In this document: positions 48,995-58,144 of the stretch, piece by piece
How the letters are laid out: every line of letters starts with the position of its first letter
Position numbering within the stretch: the first letter of the stretch is position 1
From: Aquimarina sp. AU474
GTDB taxonomy: Bacteria; Bacteroidota; Bacteroidia; Flavobacteriales; Flavobacteriaceae
Length of the DNA: 64,000 nt
Assembly (NCBI RefSeq): GCF_900312815.1
Contig: NZ_OMPE01000002.1
Span: forward strand, 1-64,000
Direction: 5' to 3'
Program-made: the position numbers and the translations under genes
Notes under the pieces: model-generated
Told to the model about the DNA's origin: nothing
The model's input: only the letters and a program-made list of their open reading frames with translations
Databases searched by the model: none

Positions 48995-50695
48995 TTAAAA
49001 GCCAACAGCTGTATCGTCACCGCGCTTATCAGCACCACCTTCTAAAGTTCCGTCTGGAAGCATAAGAATACCATCAACCTTTCCTATTATTTTAGAAGTC
49101 TCCTCATCTATACTATATCCCTTTTGTTCTAAATCATTTAATAAGTTCTTATCAAACGATTCAGGTTCAAAAACGACCACATCGGGTAACCATTGGTGAT
49201 GAAAACGAGGAGCATTTACCGCTTCTTGCATAGTCATATCAAATTCTTTTACATTAAGAATGGCTTGTAAAACAGAAGTGATAATAGTAGAACCACCTGG
49301 TGTACCAACCGACATCCAAAATTCTCCATTCTTTTCTACAATAGTAGGAGTCATAGAGCTTAACATTCTTTTTTCTGGAGCAATAGCATTAGCTTCGGCA
49401 CCAATTAACCCAAACATGTTTGGAACACCCGGCTTAGCACTAAAATCATCCATTTCGTTGTTTAGAAAAAAACCAAGTTCGTTCACATATAATTTTGATC
49501 CATACGCTCCATTAAGTGTAGTTGTTACCGAAATAGCATTTCCAAATTGATCAACAATAGAATAGTGGGTCGTTTCTTCACTTTCGTAACCCGGAATGTT
49601 TCCACAATTCATTTCTGAAGAGAGAGTAGCTTTGTCAAAACTAAAATCCTCCATTCTATATTCTAAATACGGGTCACTAATTAAGGTGTCTATAGGTATT
49701 CTTACAAAATCAGGGTCCCCTAAATAAAAACTTCGATCTGCATAGGCTCTTCGTTCGGCCTCTGCAATAACCTGAATGGTTTTAAGTTGATTGTGACCAT
49801 ACGACGCTAGGTCATAGGGTTCTATCATATTCATGATTTGTGCCAAACAAACACCCCCACTTGATGGAGGTGACATAGAAATTACACTTAAGTCTTTATA
49901 TTCAAATCGAACAGGTTGCCTCCATTTTGCTTCATATTTATTTAGATCTTCCATGGTAATAATTCCTCCATTAGATTGAATAAAATCAACCAGTTTTTGA
50001 CCTGTTTCTCCATTATAGAATTCATCCTTACCATGCTCTATAATTCTTTGGAGGGTTTGAGCTAGTTTTTGATTTTTTAGAGTATCGTTAGCCTTATATC
50101 CTTTAAGAATTGGGATAGTATCCGCATTCACTTTAAAAAAGAGATCTTTATACTTGACAAATCGTTTTTCCTGTTTTTTGGTCACTACAAACCCTTTTTT
50201 TGCCAAAGAAACCACAGGAGTTAAAATGTCTTCTATAGGTAATGTGCCAAATTTTTGATGTACGGCAAAAATACCTGCAATTGTACCAGGAACACCTACT
50301 GCCAAACTTCCTAACTGACTTTTTTCTGCGATTGGGTCTCCGTTTTCATCCAAATACATATCTTTTGATGCAGCCAAAGGAGCTTTTTCACGATAATCTA
50401 GTGCACCAGTTTCTCCATCAGCTTTACGATAGACCATAAAACCACCCCCGCCCAAATTACCGGCATATGGATAAGCAACTGCTAGGGCCATTTCTGTAGC
50501 TACCATAGCGTCAAATGCATTACCTCCTTTTTGCATTATTTCTTTTCCTATTCTAGAAGCTTCCTCTCTAGCAGATACTACCATCGCCTTTTTAGCAATG
50601 ACACCTTTAATAGGTTCTTTTTTGAGTTCTTGTTTGGTACTGGTTTTACATGAAAAACTTAAAACAAATAATAGGAGATATAATATAGGCCTCAT
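48995..50695 (-). CDS. ggt: Gamma-glutamyltransferase (lipoprotein)
   Basis: A 566-residue N-terminal-nucleophile hydrolase, close in length to E. coli GGT (about 580). The signal peptide MRPILYLLLFVLSFSC is a lipoprotein type, so it is anchored in the periplasm or outer membrane. The autoprocessing site is ESEETTHYSIVDQFGNAIS, where the second Thr becomes the N-terminus of the small subunit. Other motifs: AVAYPYAGNLGGGGFMVYR, and the later SSMTPTIVEKNGEFWMSVGTPGGSTIITSVLQAI. It cleaves glutathione and other gamma-glutamyl peptides. It overlaps the upstream ACP phosphodiesterase gene by 4 bp. Confidence 0.94.
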   Translation of the reverse strand: MRPILYLLLFVLSFSCKTSTKQELKKEPIKGVIAKKAMVVSAREEASRIGKEIMQKGGNAFDAMVATEMALAVAYPYAGNLGGGGFMVYRKADGETGALDYREKAPLAASKDMYLDENGDPIAEKSQLGSLAVGVPGTIAGIFAVHQKFGTLPIEDILTPVVSLAKKGFVVTKKQEKRFVKYKDLFFKVNADTIPILKGYKANDTLKNQKLAQTLQRIIEHGKDEFYNGETGQKLVDFIQSNGGIITMEDLNKYEAKWRQPVRFEYKDLSVISMSPPSSGGVCLAQIMNMIEPYDLASYGHNQLKTIQVIAEAERRAYADRSFYLGDPDFVRIPIDTLISDPYLEYRMEDFSFDKATLSSEMNCGNIPGYESEETTHYSIVDQFGNAISVTTTLNGAYGSKLYVNELGFFLNNEMDDFSAKPGVPNMFGLIGAEANAIAPEKRMLSSMTPTIVEKNGEFWMSVGTPGGSTIITSVLQAILNVKEFDMTMQEAVNAPRFHHQWLPDVVVFEPESFDKNLLNDLEQKGYSIDEETSKIIGKVDGILMLPDGTLEGGADKRGDDTAVGF

Positions 50696-51276
50696 AATGT
50701 TTTTATCTCATTTTTGGTGTATAATTCAAGTTCTTCAAAGAAAGAACGAAACTCGTTATCAAATTCTGAATAATATTGCTCTAGCTCAATCACAGCAAGA
50801 TTCATTTTAGATCTGTTTTTGGTTCTTCTATTCATACCCGAAAGTACATTGCCAATTCCTGGAATAGTCGCATAGCTTAATAACCAGTTATCTTCTATCA
50901 TATATGGCATGAAATCTTGAATTTTTTTCGGTACTACCTCATAGTATTCATGAAGAAGGTTATAAAATTCCTGGATATATTCATCGAGAGGAATATTGGA
51001 GTAATCTGCCCAATTTGCTGCCAGAAAGTGATCATATAGAATATCTACAATAACCGAACTATAATGCCCATATTTGGGAAATAATCTAGACGCGCTTTTT
51101 TTTACAATAGGGTGAGAATCGGTATAAGAATCGATTTTACGATGTAGCGTTATTCCTTGACTTATACGAGTTGGATAATCTAAATATTTTTTTCCTTTTA
51201 CAGAATCGGCTATAAAATTGCCTATTTTAAGTTCAGGATCTTGACCTGATAAGTAGATATGAGCTAAAAAATTCAT
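50692..51276 (-). CDS. ACP phosphodiesterase (AcpH-like)
   Basis: A 194-residue protein starting MNFLAHIYLSGQDPELKIGNFIADSVKGKKYLDYP, the usual N-terminus of the acyl-carrier-protein phosphodiesterase family (E. coli AcpH is about 193 residues). The HRKIDSYTDSHPIV and DHFLAANWADYS segments bear the His and Asp residues expected to bind metal. It would remove the phosphopantetheine arm from holo-ACP. It is the first gene of the minus-strand run leading through ggt to the hydroxylase, and its TGA stop overlaps the ggt ATG. Confidence 0.87.
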   Translation of the reverse strand: MNFLAHIYLSGQDPELKIGNFIADSVKGKKYLDYPTRISQGITLHRKIDSYTDSHPIVKKSASRLFPKYGHYSSVIVDILYDHFLAANWADYSNIPLDEYIQEFYNLLHEYYEVVPKKIQDFMPYMIEDNWLLSYATIPGIGNVLSGMNRRTKNRSKMNLAVIELEQYYSEFDNEFRSFFEELELYTKNEIKTL

Positions 51277-51338
51277 TAGCGAAATTTACAATTTTTTAGA
51301 TTGCCAAAATTGTTTTTTTGTAAACTTTAATAGTAAAG

Positions 51339-51369
51339 TTGGAGTAATGTGGGATACCTTGTACATTTG
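51339..51369 (+). promoter_or_regulatory. Promoter of glmM
   Basis: TTG (51339-51341), 20 bp, TACATTTG (51362-51369): a match to the Bacteroidetes promoter pattern. It gives a leader of about 20 nt before the ATG at 51398 and rules out the longer frame starting at 51347. Confidence 0.65.
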
Positions 51370-51397
51370 CGATCAAATCAAAGAACCAATATTAAAT

Positions 51398-52786
51398 ATG
51401 ACATTAATAAAATCAATTTCGGGAATACGAGGTACTATAGGAGGTGAAGTGGGAAATAACCTTACACCTGTAGACGCAGTAAAATTTGCTTCTGCTTATG
51501 GTAGTTGGCTTAAAAAAGAGTCAAATAAAGAACATCCTATAGTTGTTGTAGGGCGGGATGCTCGAATTTCGGGATCAATGATACAGCAATTGGTAATGAA
51601 TAGCCTAGTAGGTTTAGGAATACATGTAATTGATTTAGGACTTTCAACAACACCAACGGTAGAAGTTGCTGTGCCAATTGAGAATGCCGATGGTGGGATT
51701 ATATTAACCGCTAGTCATAATCCAAAACAATGGAATGCTTTAAAACTTCTTAATGATAAAGGAGAATTTTTAAATGCAGAAAACGGAAAGAAAATTCTGG
51801 ATATCGCAGAGAATGATGAGTATATCTTTGCAGAAGTTGATGATTTAGGAAGTATTACTGTTAACGATACTTATATTGATAAGCACATTGATGAAGTACT
51901 AAATTTATCTCTTGTTGATGTATCGATAGTGAAAGATGCCAATTTTAAGGTTGTTGTTGATGCTGTAAACTCTACCGGAGGGATTGCAATACCAAAGCTG
52001 CTTAATAAAATGGGAGTAGAAGTAGTAGAATTGTACTGCGAACCTAATGGACACTTCCCGCACAACCCAGAACCTCTAAAGGAACACTTAACGGATTTAT
52101 CAGAATTAGTAGTTAAAGAAAAAGCAGACTTTGGTCTTACTGTAGACCCTGATGTAGATCGTTTGGCATTTATGAGTGAAAATGGAGAAATGTTTGGCGA
52201 AGAATATACTTTGGTAGCATGTGCAGACTTTGTTCTAGGTAAAACACCAGGAAATACGGTTTCGAATTTATCATCTAGTAGAGCTTTAAGAGATGTTACT
52301 CAAAAACACAACGGAACGTATGAAGCTAGTGCAGTGGGTGAAGTAAATGTAGTAACAACAATGAAAGCCAACAATGCAATCATTGGTGGCGAAGGTAATG
52401 GAGGGATTATTTACCCAGAACTACATTATGGGCGAGATTCTTTGGTAGGAGTAGCACTTTTTCTAACACATTTGGCAGAAAAAAAATGTAGTGTTAGCGA
52501 GTTAAGAAATAGCTACCCATCTTATTTTATGAGTAAAAACAAAATTCAATTAACACCTAACCTAGATGTTGATGCGATTTTAAGCGGTTTTCATAAAAAA
52601 CACGCTTCAGAAGAAGTCTCTACAGTCGATGGGGTAAAAGTTGATTTTGCCGATTGTTGGGTTCATTTACGTAAAAGTAATACCGAACCAATAATACGAA
52701 TATATACCGAAGCTTTAAGTCAAGAAAAAGCAGATCAATTAGCTGAAGATACTATTGCAACTCTAAAAGAAATAGCAGGAATATAA
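51398..52786 (+). CDS. glmM: Phosphoglucosamine mutase
   Basis: A 462-residue alpha-D-phosphohexomutase. It begins MTLIKSISGIRGTIGGEVG, has the active-site phosphoserine in TASHNPKQWNALK, the metal-binding loop DPDVDRLAF, GEGNGGIIYPELHYGRDS for sugar binding, and the C-terminal phosphate-binding RKSNTEPIIRIYTEA. It converts glucosamine 6-phosphate to glucosamine 1-phosphate for peptidoglycan and lipid A. Lipid A work fits the three acyltransferase genes that follow on the opposite strand. The ATG at 51398 is chosen because a promoter precedes it. Phosphomannomutase activity cannot be excluded by eye. Confidence 0.9.
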   Translation: MTLIKSISGIRGTIGGEVGNNLTPVDAVKFASAYGSWLKKESNKEHPIVVVGRDARISGSMIQQLVMNSLVGLGIHVIDLGLSTTPTVEVAVPIENADGGIILTASHNPKQWNALKLLNDKGEFLNAENGKKILDIAENDEYIFAEVDDLGSITVNDTYIDKHIDEVLNLSLVDVSIVKDANFKVVVDAVNSTGGIAIPKLLNKMGVEVVELYCEPNGHFPHNPEPLKEHLTDLSELVVKEKADFGLTVDPDVDRLAFMSENGEMFGEEYTLVACADFVLGKTPGNTVSNLSSSRALRDVTQKHNGTYEASAVGEVNVVTTMKANNAIIGGEGNGGIIYPELHYGRDSLVGVALFLTHLAEKKCSVSELRNSYPSYFMSKNKIQLTPNLDVDAILSGFHKKHASEEVSTVDGVKVDFADCWVHLRKSNTEPIIRIYTEALSQEKADQLAEDTIATLKEIAGI

Positions 52787-52801
52787 TAAGATAAAACAAA
52801 A

Positions 52802-52829
52802 GCGCCTACGTGATTTTTCATGTAGGTGC
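52802..52829 (-). terminator. Terminator of the acyltransferase cluster
   Basis: GCGCCTACGTG and CATGTAGGTGC pair over 11 positions. On the minus strand the stem is followed by a T-rich tract, and its first base touches the TAG stop of the last acyltransferase gene. On the plus strand no T-run follows. Confidence 0.65.
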
Positions 52830-53728
52830 TAATCTACAATAGCACCCTCGGGTTTTGGAGTGTCTTTATGTTTCCATCGTTTATGCGTCCAGAGATAATA
52901 TTGAGGTTTTTCACGAATTTGCTTTTCTAGTAATTGCAGATATGTTTTGATAACATAATACTTTTCTTCTTCCTTACTATTTTCTGTAATCGGAATAAAT
53001 TTCACTTCGTAATGTCCTCTTTTTACTTTTTCTACGTGTAGGTATAAAACAATTACATCAAGACGTTGTGCTAAAAATTCTCCACCCATAAAAATAGGTA
53101 CTTTAACTCCTAAAAAATCTGTCCAATACTTTGCATTATTAATTTTTGGAGATTGGTCAGAAATCATACCATAAGCACAAACTGTATTTTCTTGTTTGTC
53201 CTTAATAATTTGCCTTGCTACCTTGTGACTTGCAATAAGTCTTGAATTAAAACGCCCGCGAATTCTATGCGCCAAATTATCAAAATATTTGTTTTTGATT
53301 TGTTTATATATTCCAACACAAGGGTTTATTGATACTAAATCGACGGCATTAGACCATTCAAAACTTCCGTAGTGACCCATTAAGGTAATTATACTCTTAT
53401 TCTTTTTTTCATATTCATGAAATTCTTCGAGATTTACAACCTTGTATCGTTTTATTAATTCTTCTCTAGAAATAGAAAGAGACTTTGTCATTTCTAAAAA
53501 CATATCACACATATGTTTGTAAAAAGCTTTTCTAATAGTTTTAATTTCCTTTTTGGATTTTTCTGGGAAAACTAAAATTAGATTTTCTGTGACTGTTTTA
53601 CGTCTATACCTAATTATGTAGTAGATTAATACATAACAACAAGTTGAAAAAGCATAAAATAATCGCCAAGGTAATTTAGAAATGCCTAGTATTATAGGAT
53701 ATACCAGGCTATAAATCAATAATTGCAT
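52829..53728 (-). CDS. LpxL/HtrB-type lipid A acyltransferase, copy 3
   Basis: A 299-residue inner-membrane-associated acyltransferase. An N-terminal membrane helix (LLIYSLVYPIILGISKLPW), then a FYKHMCDMFLEM motif, the catalytic HX4E box LMGHYGSFEW, and SDQSPKINNAKYWTDFLGVKVPIFMGGEFLA, which fits the acyl-donor and glycolipid site. C-terminus YYLWTHKRWKHKDTPKPEGAIVD. It transfers a fatty acid to lipid A or a related lysophospholipid or aminolipid. It is the last of three tandem paralogues; an intergenic 63 bp separates it from copy 2. Confidence 0.88.
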   Translation of the reverse strand: MQLLIYSLVYPIILGISKLPWRLFYAFSTCCYVLIYYIIRYRRKTVTENLILVFPEKSKKEIKTIRKAFYKHMCDMFLEMTKSLSISREELIKRYKVVNLEEFHEYEKKNKSIITLMGHYGSFEWSNAVDLVSINPCVGIYKQIKNKYFDNLAHRIRGRFNSRLIASHKVARQIIKDKQENTVCAYGMISDQSPKINNAKYWTDFLGVKVPIFMGGEFLAQRLDVIVLYLHVEKVKRGHYEVKFIPITENSKEEEKYYVIKTYLQLLEKQIREKPQYYLWTHKRWKHKDTPKPEGAIVD

Positions 53729-53791
53729 GAATGGATAGTTAGAAGTAGGTAAAGGTAAGCTTATTTGGCAGTATTAATTCATTATAATCAA

Positions 53792-54691
53792 TTAATCTAT
53801 AGTAGCACCCTCAGGTTTTTCTGCATTTCGATGTTTCCAACGTTTGTGAGACCACAGGTAGTACTGAGGATTATCCTTAATTTGTTTTTCAAGAATCCTC
53901 AAATACGCTTTTACAAGTGAGTAATCTTCACTGTTTTTAGAATCCTCAGTAATAGTAACGAATTCTGCCTCGTAGTATCCTCTTTTTATTTTTTCTACTT
54001 TTAGATAATACGCATTTAGGTCGAGACGTTTTGCGAGTACTTCGCCGCCCATAAAAGTAGGTACTTTTACACCCATAAAATCTGTCCAATACATGGCATT
54101 ATGCATTTTTGGAGATTGATCGGAAGCCAATCCGTACATATATAATCCATCTGTATTTTGATCTTCTGTAATTACTTTCATCGCATTTTTTGTAGTTACC
54201 ACTCTAGAGCCAAATCGTGCTCTTATGTCATGAACTAATCGATCAAAATATTTATTGCCGATCTGTTTATATATACCCACCGCCTGAAAAGCTGTTTGTA
54301 TATCAACAACATTAGACCATTCATAGCTTGCATAATGCGCCATAAAAACAATAATGTTTTGTTTTTTTACTTCTAATTGATGCAATTTCTCAATATTAGT
54401 GATTTTAAATCGTTTCATCATTTCTTCATTAGAAATAGAGATAGATTTAATCATTTCGAGAAACATATCACACATGTGTTGATAAAACCCTTTTCTTATC
54501 GCATTAATTTCTTTTTTCGATTTTTCGGGAAAAACAAGTTCCATATTTTCGGTCACTGTTTTTCTGCGATAACGAATTATATAGTATACAAAGAAAAAAA
54601 TTGTTGTTGAGAAGGCATAGAATAATCGCCAAGGTAATTTTGAAATAACCCAAAGCATTGGATATACCAGCCAGTAAATAATAAATTGCAT
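53792..54691 (-). CDS. LpxL/HtrB-type lipid A acyltransferase, copy 2
   Basis: A 299-residue paralogue of its neighbours. Membrane helix FIIYWLVYPMLWVISKLPW, the catalytic HX4E box FMAHYASYEW, SDQSPKMHNAMYWTDFMGVKVPTFMGGEVLA, and the closing YYLWSHKRWKHRNAEKPEGATID. All catalytic elements are intact. The downstream copy 3 is closest in sequence (RRKTVTENLILVFPEKSKKEI against RRKTVTENMELVFPEKSKKEI). The 121-bp gap from copy 1 may hold a separate promoter. Confidence 0.88.
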   Translation of the reverse strand: MQFIIYWLVYPMLWVISKLPWRLFYAFSTTIFFFVYYIIRYRRKTVTENMELVFPEKSKKEINAIRKGFYQHMCDMFLEMIKSISISNEEMMKRFKITNIEKLHQLEVKKQNIIVFMAHYASYEWSNVVDIQTAFQAVGIYKQIGNKYFDRLVHDIRARFGSRVVTTKNAMKVITEDQNTDGLYMYGLASDQSPKMHNAMYWTDFMGVKVPTFMGGEVLAKRLDLNAYYLKVEKIKRGYYEAEFVTITEDSKNSEDYSLVKAYLRILEKQIKDNPQYYLWSHKRWKHRNAEKPEGATID

Positions 54692-54812
54692 AAAATGGGT
54701 AGAGTTTGTCGCGAAAATAAGATATTTCGTTAAAACGAACTTGTGTTATATTAAAGAAATCTAAAAAAGGCCGATTAACGAATTCGTTTAGAAGTGAAAA
54801 ATTAAATCTTAT

Positions 54813-55712
54813 TTAATCAACAATAGCTCCTTTTGGAATAGTAGCATTTCTATGTTTCCAACGCTTATGAGTCCATAGATAATATTCTGGTTTTGCATAG
54901 ATTTGTTCTTCTAGCATCCCTAGGTATGTTTTTGTAATATAATGATCGTCGCAGTGTTTTGCATTATCCGTGATCGGAATAAACCTGGCTTGGTAGTACC
55001 CTCTTTTTACTTTATCTACCTTAAGAAACATTACTGGCAGATCCATTCTTTTGGCTAAAACTTCACCACCTAATATTACAGGAACCTTAATACCCATAAA
55101 ATCGGTCCAGTATGCCGCATTTTTTAACCTTGGAGATTGATCAGATAATAATCCATAAGCACAAATTTTATGGTGTACTTTGTCTCTTGTAATTTCTTTA
55201 ATCACATTATGACTATGAATTAAACGAGTATTAAATTTTTTTCTGATACGTCGTACTAACCGATCAAAATGTTTGTTTTTAATTTTTTTGTATACCGCTA
55301 CTATAGGGAAGTCCATTATAAATTGAGCGGCAATGGCCCATTCGTAACTGGCATAATGACCCATTAAAACAATAATGCTTTTGTTTTTAGCTTGTATCTC
55401 TTTAAAAACATCTATATCTACGACTTCAAACCTTTTGGTCATCTCCTCTTTGGTAATAGACAAGCTTTTTACCATTTCGAGAAAAATATCACACATATGT
55501 TTATAAAACTGTCGTCGTATTTTAAAAATTTCTTTCTTCGTTTTTTCCGGAAAAACAAGAGAGAGATTTTCAGTTACTATCTTTTTTCTGTATTGTATAA
55601 TGTAATAAGTAAATAGATAAACCCCACTAGAAAATATATAAAATATACGCCAGGGTAGAATAGAGATAAACCACAATATCGGGTAAACTAGACGATATGC
55701 TAACAACTGCAT
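54813..55712 (-). CDS. LpxL/HtrB-type lipid A acyltransferase, copy 1
   Basis: A 299-residue paralogue, the first and most divergent of the three: MQLLAYRLVYPILWFISILPWRIFY, box LMGHYASYEW, SDQSPRLKNAAYWTDFMGIKVPVILGGEVLA, closing YYLWTHKRWKHRNATIPKGAIVD. The ATG at 55712 matches the starts of the other two copies; a TTG at 55721 would add three residues. Three copies could each place a different secondary fatty acid on lipid A or act on separate aminolipids. Confidence 0.87.
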   Translation of the reverse strand: MQLLAYRLVYPILWFISILPWRIFYIFSSGVYLFTYYIIQYRKKIVTENLSLVFPEKTKKEIFKIRRQFYKHMCDIFLEMVKSLSITKEEMTKRFEVVDIDVFKEIQAKNKSIIVLMGHYASYEWAIAAQFIMDFPIVAVYKKIKNKHFDRLVRRIRKKFNTRLIHSHNVIKEITRDKVHHKICAYGLLSDQSPRLKNAAYWTDFMGIKVPVILGGEVLAKRMDLPVMFLKVDKVKRGYYQARFIPITDNAKHCDDHYITKTYLGMLEEQIYAKPEYYLWTHKRWKHRNATIPKGAIVD

Positions 55713-55847
55713 TGCAACCAAATTAAAGCATACAAAGATAAAATTATTAGAGCTTTTATTTCATAAATTTTTCCTAATTACAACAAGACAATAACCAAGT
55801 GTTTTATGCCATAAAATATGGTATATTTGGATCAAAAATAAAGCTTA

Positions 55848-56498
55848 ATGCAGTCACTTGATATTGTACTAATTGTAATTATAGGAATTAATGTATTGAT
55901 GTCGTTAAAAGGTTTTAATGACTTTTCTTTTTTTGAACGATACAAATTTAATATAGGCGGAATCAAACGTGGTGAACAAGTTCGCATGATCACTTCGGGT
56001 TTTCTTCATGTGGATACGATGCACCTGTTTTTTAACATGTTTACATTGTATTTTTTTGCTCCTGTAGTGTTGGAGTTTTTAGGAAATATTAAGTTTTTGG
56101 TAGTGTACTTTGGAAGCCTTTTATTTGGAAACTTATTTTCATTGTTTTTTCATAAGGATGAATATCATTATAGTGCAGTAGGAGCTAGTGGTGCGGTTTC
56201 TGGGATCATTTATGCAGGTATATTGTTTAGACCAGATATGAGTTTGTATTTGATGTTTATACCTATTCCTATTCCTGCTTATATTTTTGGGATAGGATAC
56301 CTTTTATATTCTATTTTTGGAATGAAAAATAAAATAGGAAACATTGGTCATGATGCTCACTTTGGGGGAGCAGTTGGAGGATATCTAATTACATTACTGA
56401 TGGCGCCATGGTTATTTCAAGAAAACTTGTTTATGATAGGTTTGTTAGCAGTCCCAATTATCATATTATTTATTTTACAACGCTTAGGGAAATTGTAA
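55848..56498 (+). CDS. Rhomboid-family intramembrane serine protease
   Basis: A 216-residue membrane protein with six helices. The catalytic Ser lies in VGASGAVSGIIYAGI and the catalytic His in NIGHDAHFGGAVGGYLI; GFLHVDTMHLFFNMFTLYFF is the conserved HxxxN oxyanion-side segment. It cleaves membrane-protein substrates within the bilayer. In T9SS bacteria rhomboids have been linked to quality control and export, but no target can be named from sequence. A terminator follows its stop. Confidence 0.92.
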   Translation: MQSLDIVLIVIIGINVLMSLKGFNDFSFFERYKFNIGGIKRGEQVRMITSGFLHVDTMHLFFNMFTLYFFAPVVLEFLGNIKFLVVYFGSLLFGNLFSLFFHKDEYHYSAVGASGAVSGIIYAGILFRPDMSLYLMFIPIPIPAYIFGIGYLLYSIFGMKNKIGNIGHDAHFGGAVGGYLITLLMAPWLFQENLFMIGLLAVPIIILFILQRLGKL

Positions 56499-56501
56499 AA
56501 C

Positions 56502-56538
56502 TAATAACGACCCCGAAGGGTCGTTATTGATACTTTTT
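56502..56538 (+). terminator. Terminator after the rhomboid gene
   Basis: AATAACGACCC, loop CGAA, GGGTCGTTATT: a perfect 11-pair stem with a stable tetraloop, followed by GATACTTTTTT. It lies 5 bp past the stop and before the convergent TlpA gene. Confidence 0.85.
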
Positions 56539-56551
56539 TAAACCATTAGGT

Positions 56552-57688
56552 TTATAAGGATTGCTCTCCAAGTAATTCTGAGATTTTCTTCTCTAAAGCA
56601 GGCCCACGTAAATTTTTTGCAATTACATTTCCTTTTTCATCTAGAATAAAAGTTGCAGGGATAGATCTTACTCCATATGCACGAGCAATAGGATCTTGCC
56701 AAAACTGTAAGTTAGATACATGATTCCAATCTAAATTATCATCTGCAATAGCTTTGGTCCAAGATTCCTGTTTTTTATCCAAAGAAACACCTATAATGTT
56801 TAGTCCTTTATCGTGATACTTATTATATACTTTAACTACGTTAGGGTTTTCTATTCTACAAGGTTTACACCAAGAGGCCCAGAAATCTATAATAGTAACC
56901 TTACCCATAGATCCTTTTAAGGATAGCGTTTGACCATTTGGTGAAGGCGCAGAAAAATCTTCGGCAGCGCTACCTATATCAATCCTTTTTTGCATAGAAA
57001 CAGCCATTGCGTTATTAATTAATCGATCTAAGTTTTTGCCTAATCTTGAAGTTTTAAGTGTATCAGCTAGCGCTGTAAATTGACTTTTTGCTTCTTTTGC
57101 CGAAACTACTTTTAGATTTAATAAATCTGTCAATGCCATCACAGCTACAATTGAAGAATTGTTTTTATCGGCAAAATCTTTTCGGTATTGCTTTTCTTTT
57201 TCAATTAATTCTTCTCTTTGTGTTGCTATTTTTAGAGCTTTATCTGCTTCTTTTAGTTTTGAAGCAATTTGGTATTGGGTATTCAATTCTAATTTTTCTT
57301 CATTAAATAATTTTAGAGTACTTAAATATTCGAAAAATAATTTATTTTCTGTGCCTCCTTTAACTACTGATGATCTTAAACTATCTTTATAGATGGTTAT
57401 GTGTATAGGATTGTTTTCTGCCAAGAACAATACATTTCCTGAAAGATTTTTAAATGTTAAGTAATTGAAATCATTACTTTCGGCTGGAGGTAACTCAATT
57501 CTGACTTTACCTTCTTTTACTATAGCCGTGTCAATAATAACTGGGCGATTTGATTGGCTTATGGCATTGACATAAATTTCAGAACCATCGGCAAAACCTT
57601 CGGCATCTGCGGTAATCAAATACCCCTTTTCTTCTTTTTGACAAGCAACAATCAATAGTATTGAAGCCAGTAGTACAATTCTTTTCAT
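56552..57688 (-). CDS. TlpA/ResA-like thioredoxin lipoprotein with DUF4369
   Basis: A 378-residue lipoprotein, signal MKRIVLLASILLIVAC with lipobox. The N-terminal DUF4369 domain spans about residues 25-125 (YLITADAEGFADGSEIYVNAIS to ESNDFNYLTFKNLSGNVLFLAENNPIHITI), followed by a helical spacer, then an AhpC/TSA-Redoxin thioredoxin domain with the active site FWASWCKPCRIENP and RSIPATFILDEKGNVI. It reduces disulfides or delivers reductant in the periplasm. The redox Cys pair is intact, in contrast to the related lipoprotein at 12818. The ATG at 57688 gives the lipobox; a frame to 57733 has a poor N-terminus. Confidence 0.88.
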   Translation of the reverse strand: MKRIVLLASILLIVACQKEEKGYLITADAEGFADGSEIYVNAISQSNRPVIIDTAIVKEGKVRIELPPAESNDFNYLTFKNLSGNVLFLAENNPIHITIYKDSLRSSVVKGGTENKLFFEYLSTLKLFNEEKLELNTQYQIASKLKEADKALKIATQREELIEKEKQYRKDFADKNNSSIVAVMALTDLLNLKVVSAKEAKSQFTALADTLKTSRLGKNLDRLINNAMAVSMQKRIDIGSAAEDFSAPSPNGQTLSLKGSMGKVTIIDFWASWCKPCRIENPNVVKVYNKYHDKGLNIIGVSLDKKQESWTKAIADDNLDWNHVSNLQFWQDPIARAYGVRSIPATFILDEKGNVIAKNLRGPALEKKISELLGEQSL

Positions 57689-58144
57689 CTGTATATTTTT
57701 TATTTTGTAAATGTGGCATAACCTATGACACACTTACGATCTTGTAAATCAATAATTGATTTCTATTTTGTAATAGTAGTCAATTATATTGTTTTTACAA
57801 TGTTCATGGTGTTTAGATTTATGGCGTTAAAAATAAAGAATCCTTTGTATAAACACCAAAAATTAACTTTTTCCTATCATAGATTTATGTTTATTTTTTT
57901 TTCATAAAGAAAAAAACTTTTTGTAAATTTAAGATGAAGTGTAACAAATCATGGGGCTAGGGAGTCTAATAGATGACCGCTAAACCCTTTTTGAAATATG
58001 AAATTTTGTGAAAAATGGTCATATTTTGATTTTGGGTCCAATTATTGATAATTCGTTCGTCGTTATGATATAATTAATTGTTAATAACTAGCTATACAAT
58101 TTGGTTTGTAGTATTTTTGTTAAAACTAGTATAAAAGATCGAGT
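57689..58144. other. Intergenic region with weak promoter features
   Basis: 456 bp of AT-rich DNA between the TlpA-like gene and the GAF-protein gene, which are divergent. An open frame at 57725-57907 has no recognisable content and is rejected. TATTTTTG at 58112-58119 fits TAnnTTTG and lies 26 bp before the ATG of the GAF gene, but a TTG at the proper distance is lacking. I see no RNA gene or repeat here. Confidence 0.5.

Noticed and set aside
57725..57907. 60-codon open frame upstream of the GAF gene
   Set aside because: Overlaps the 5' region of the divergent TlpA-like gene and shows no protein-like features.
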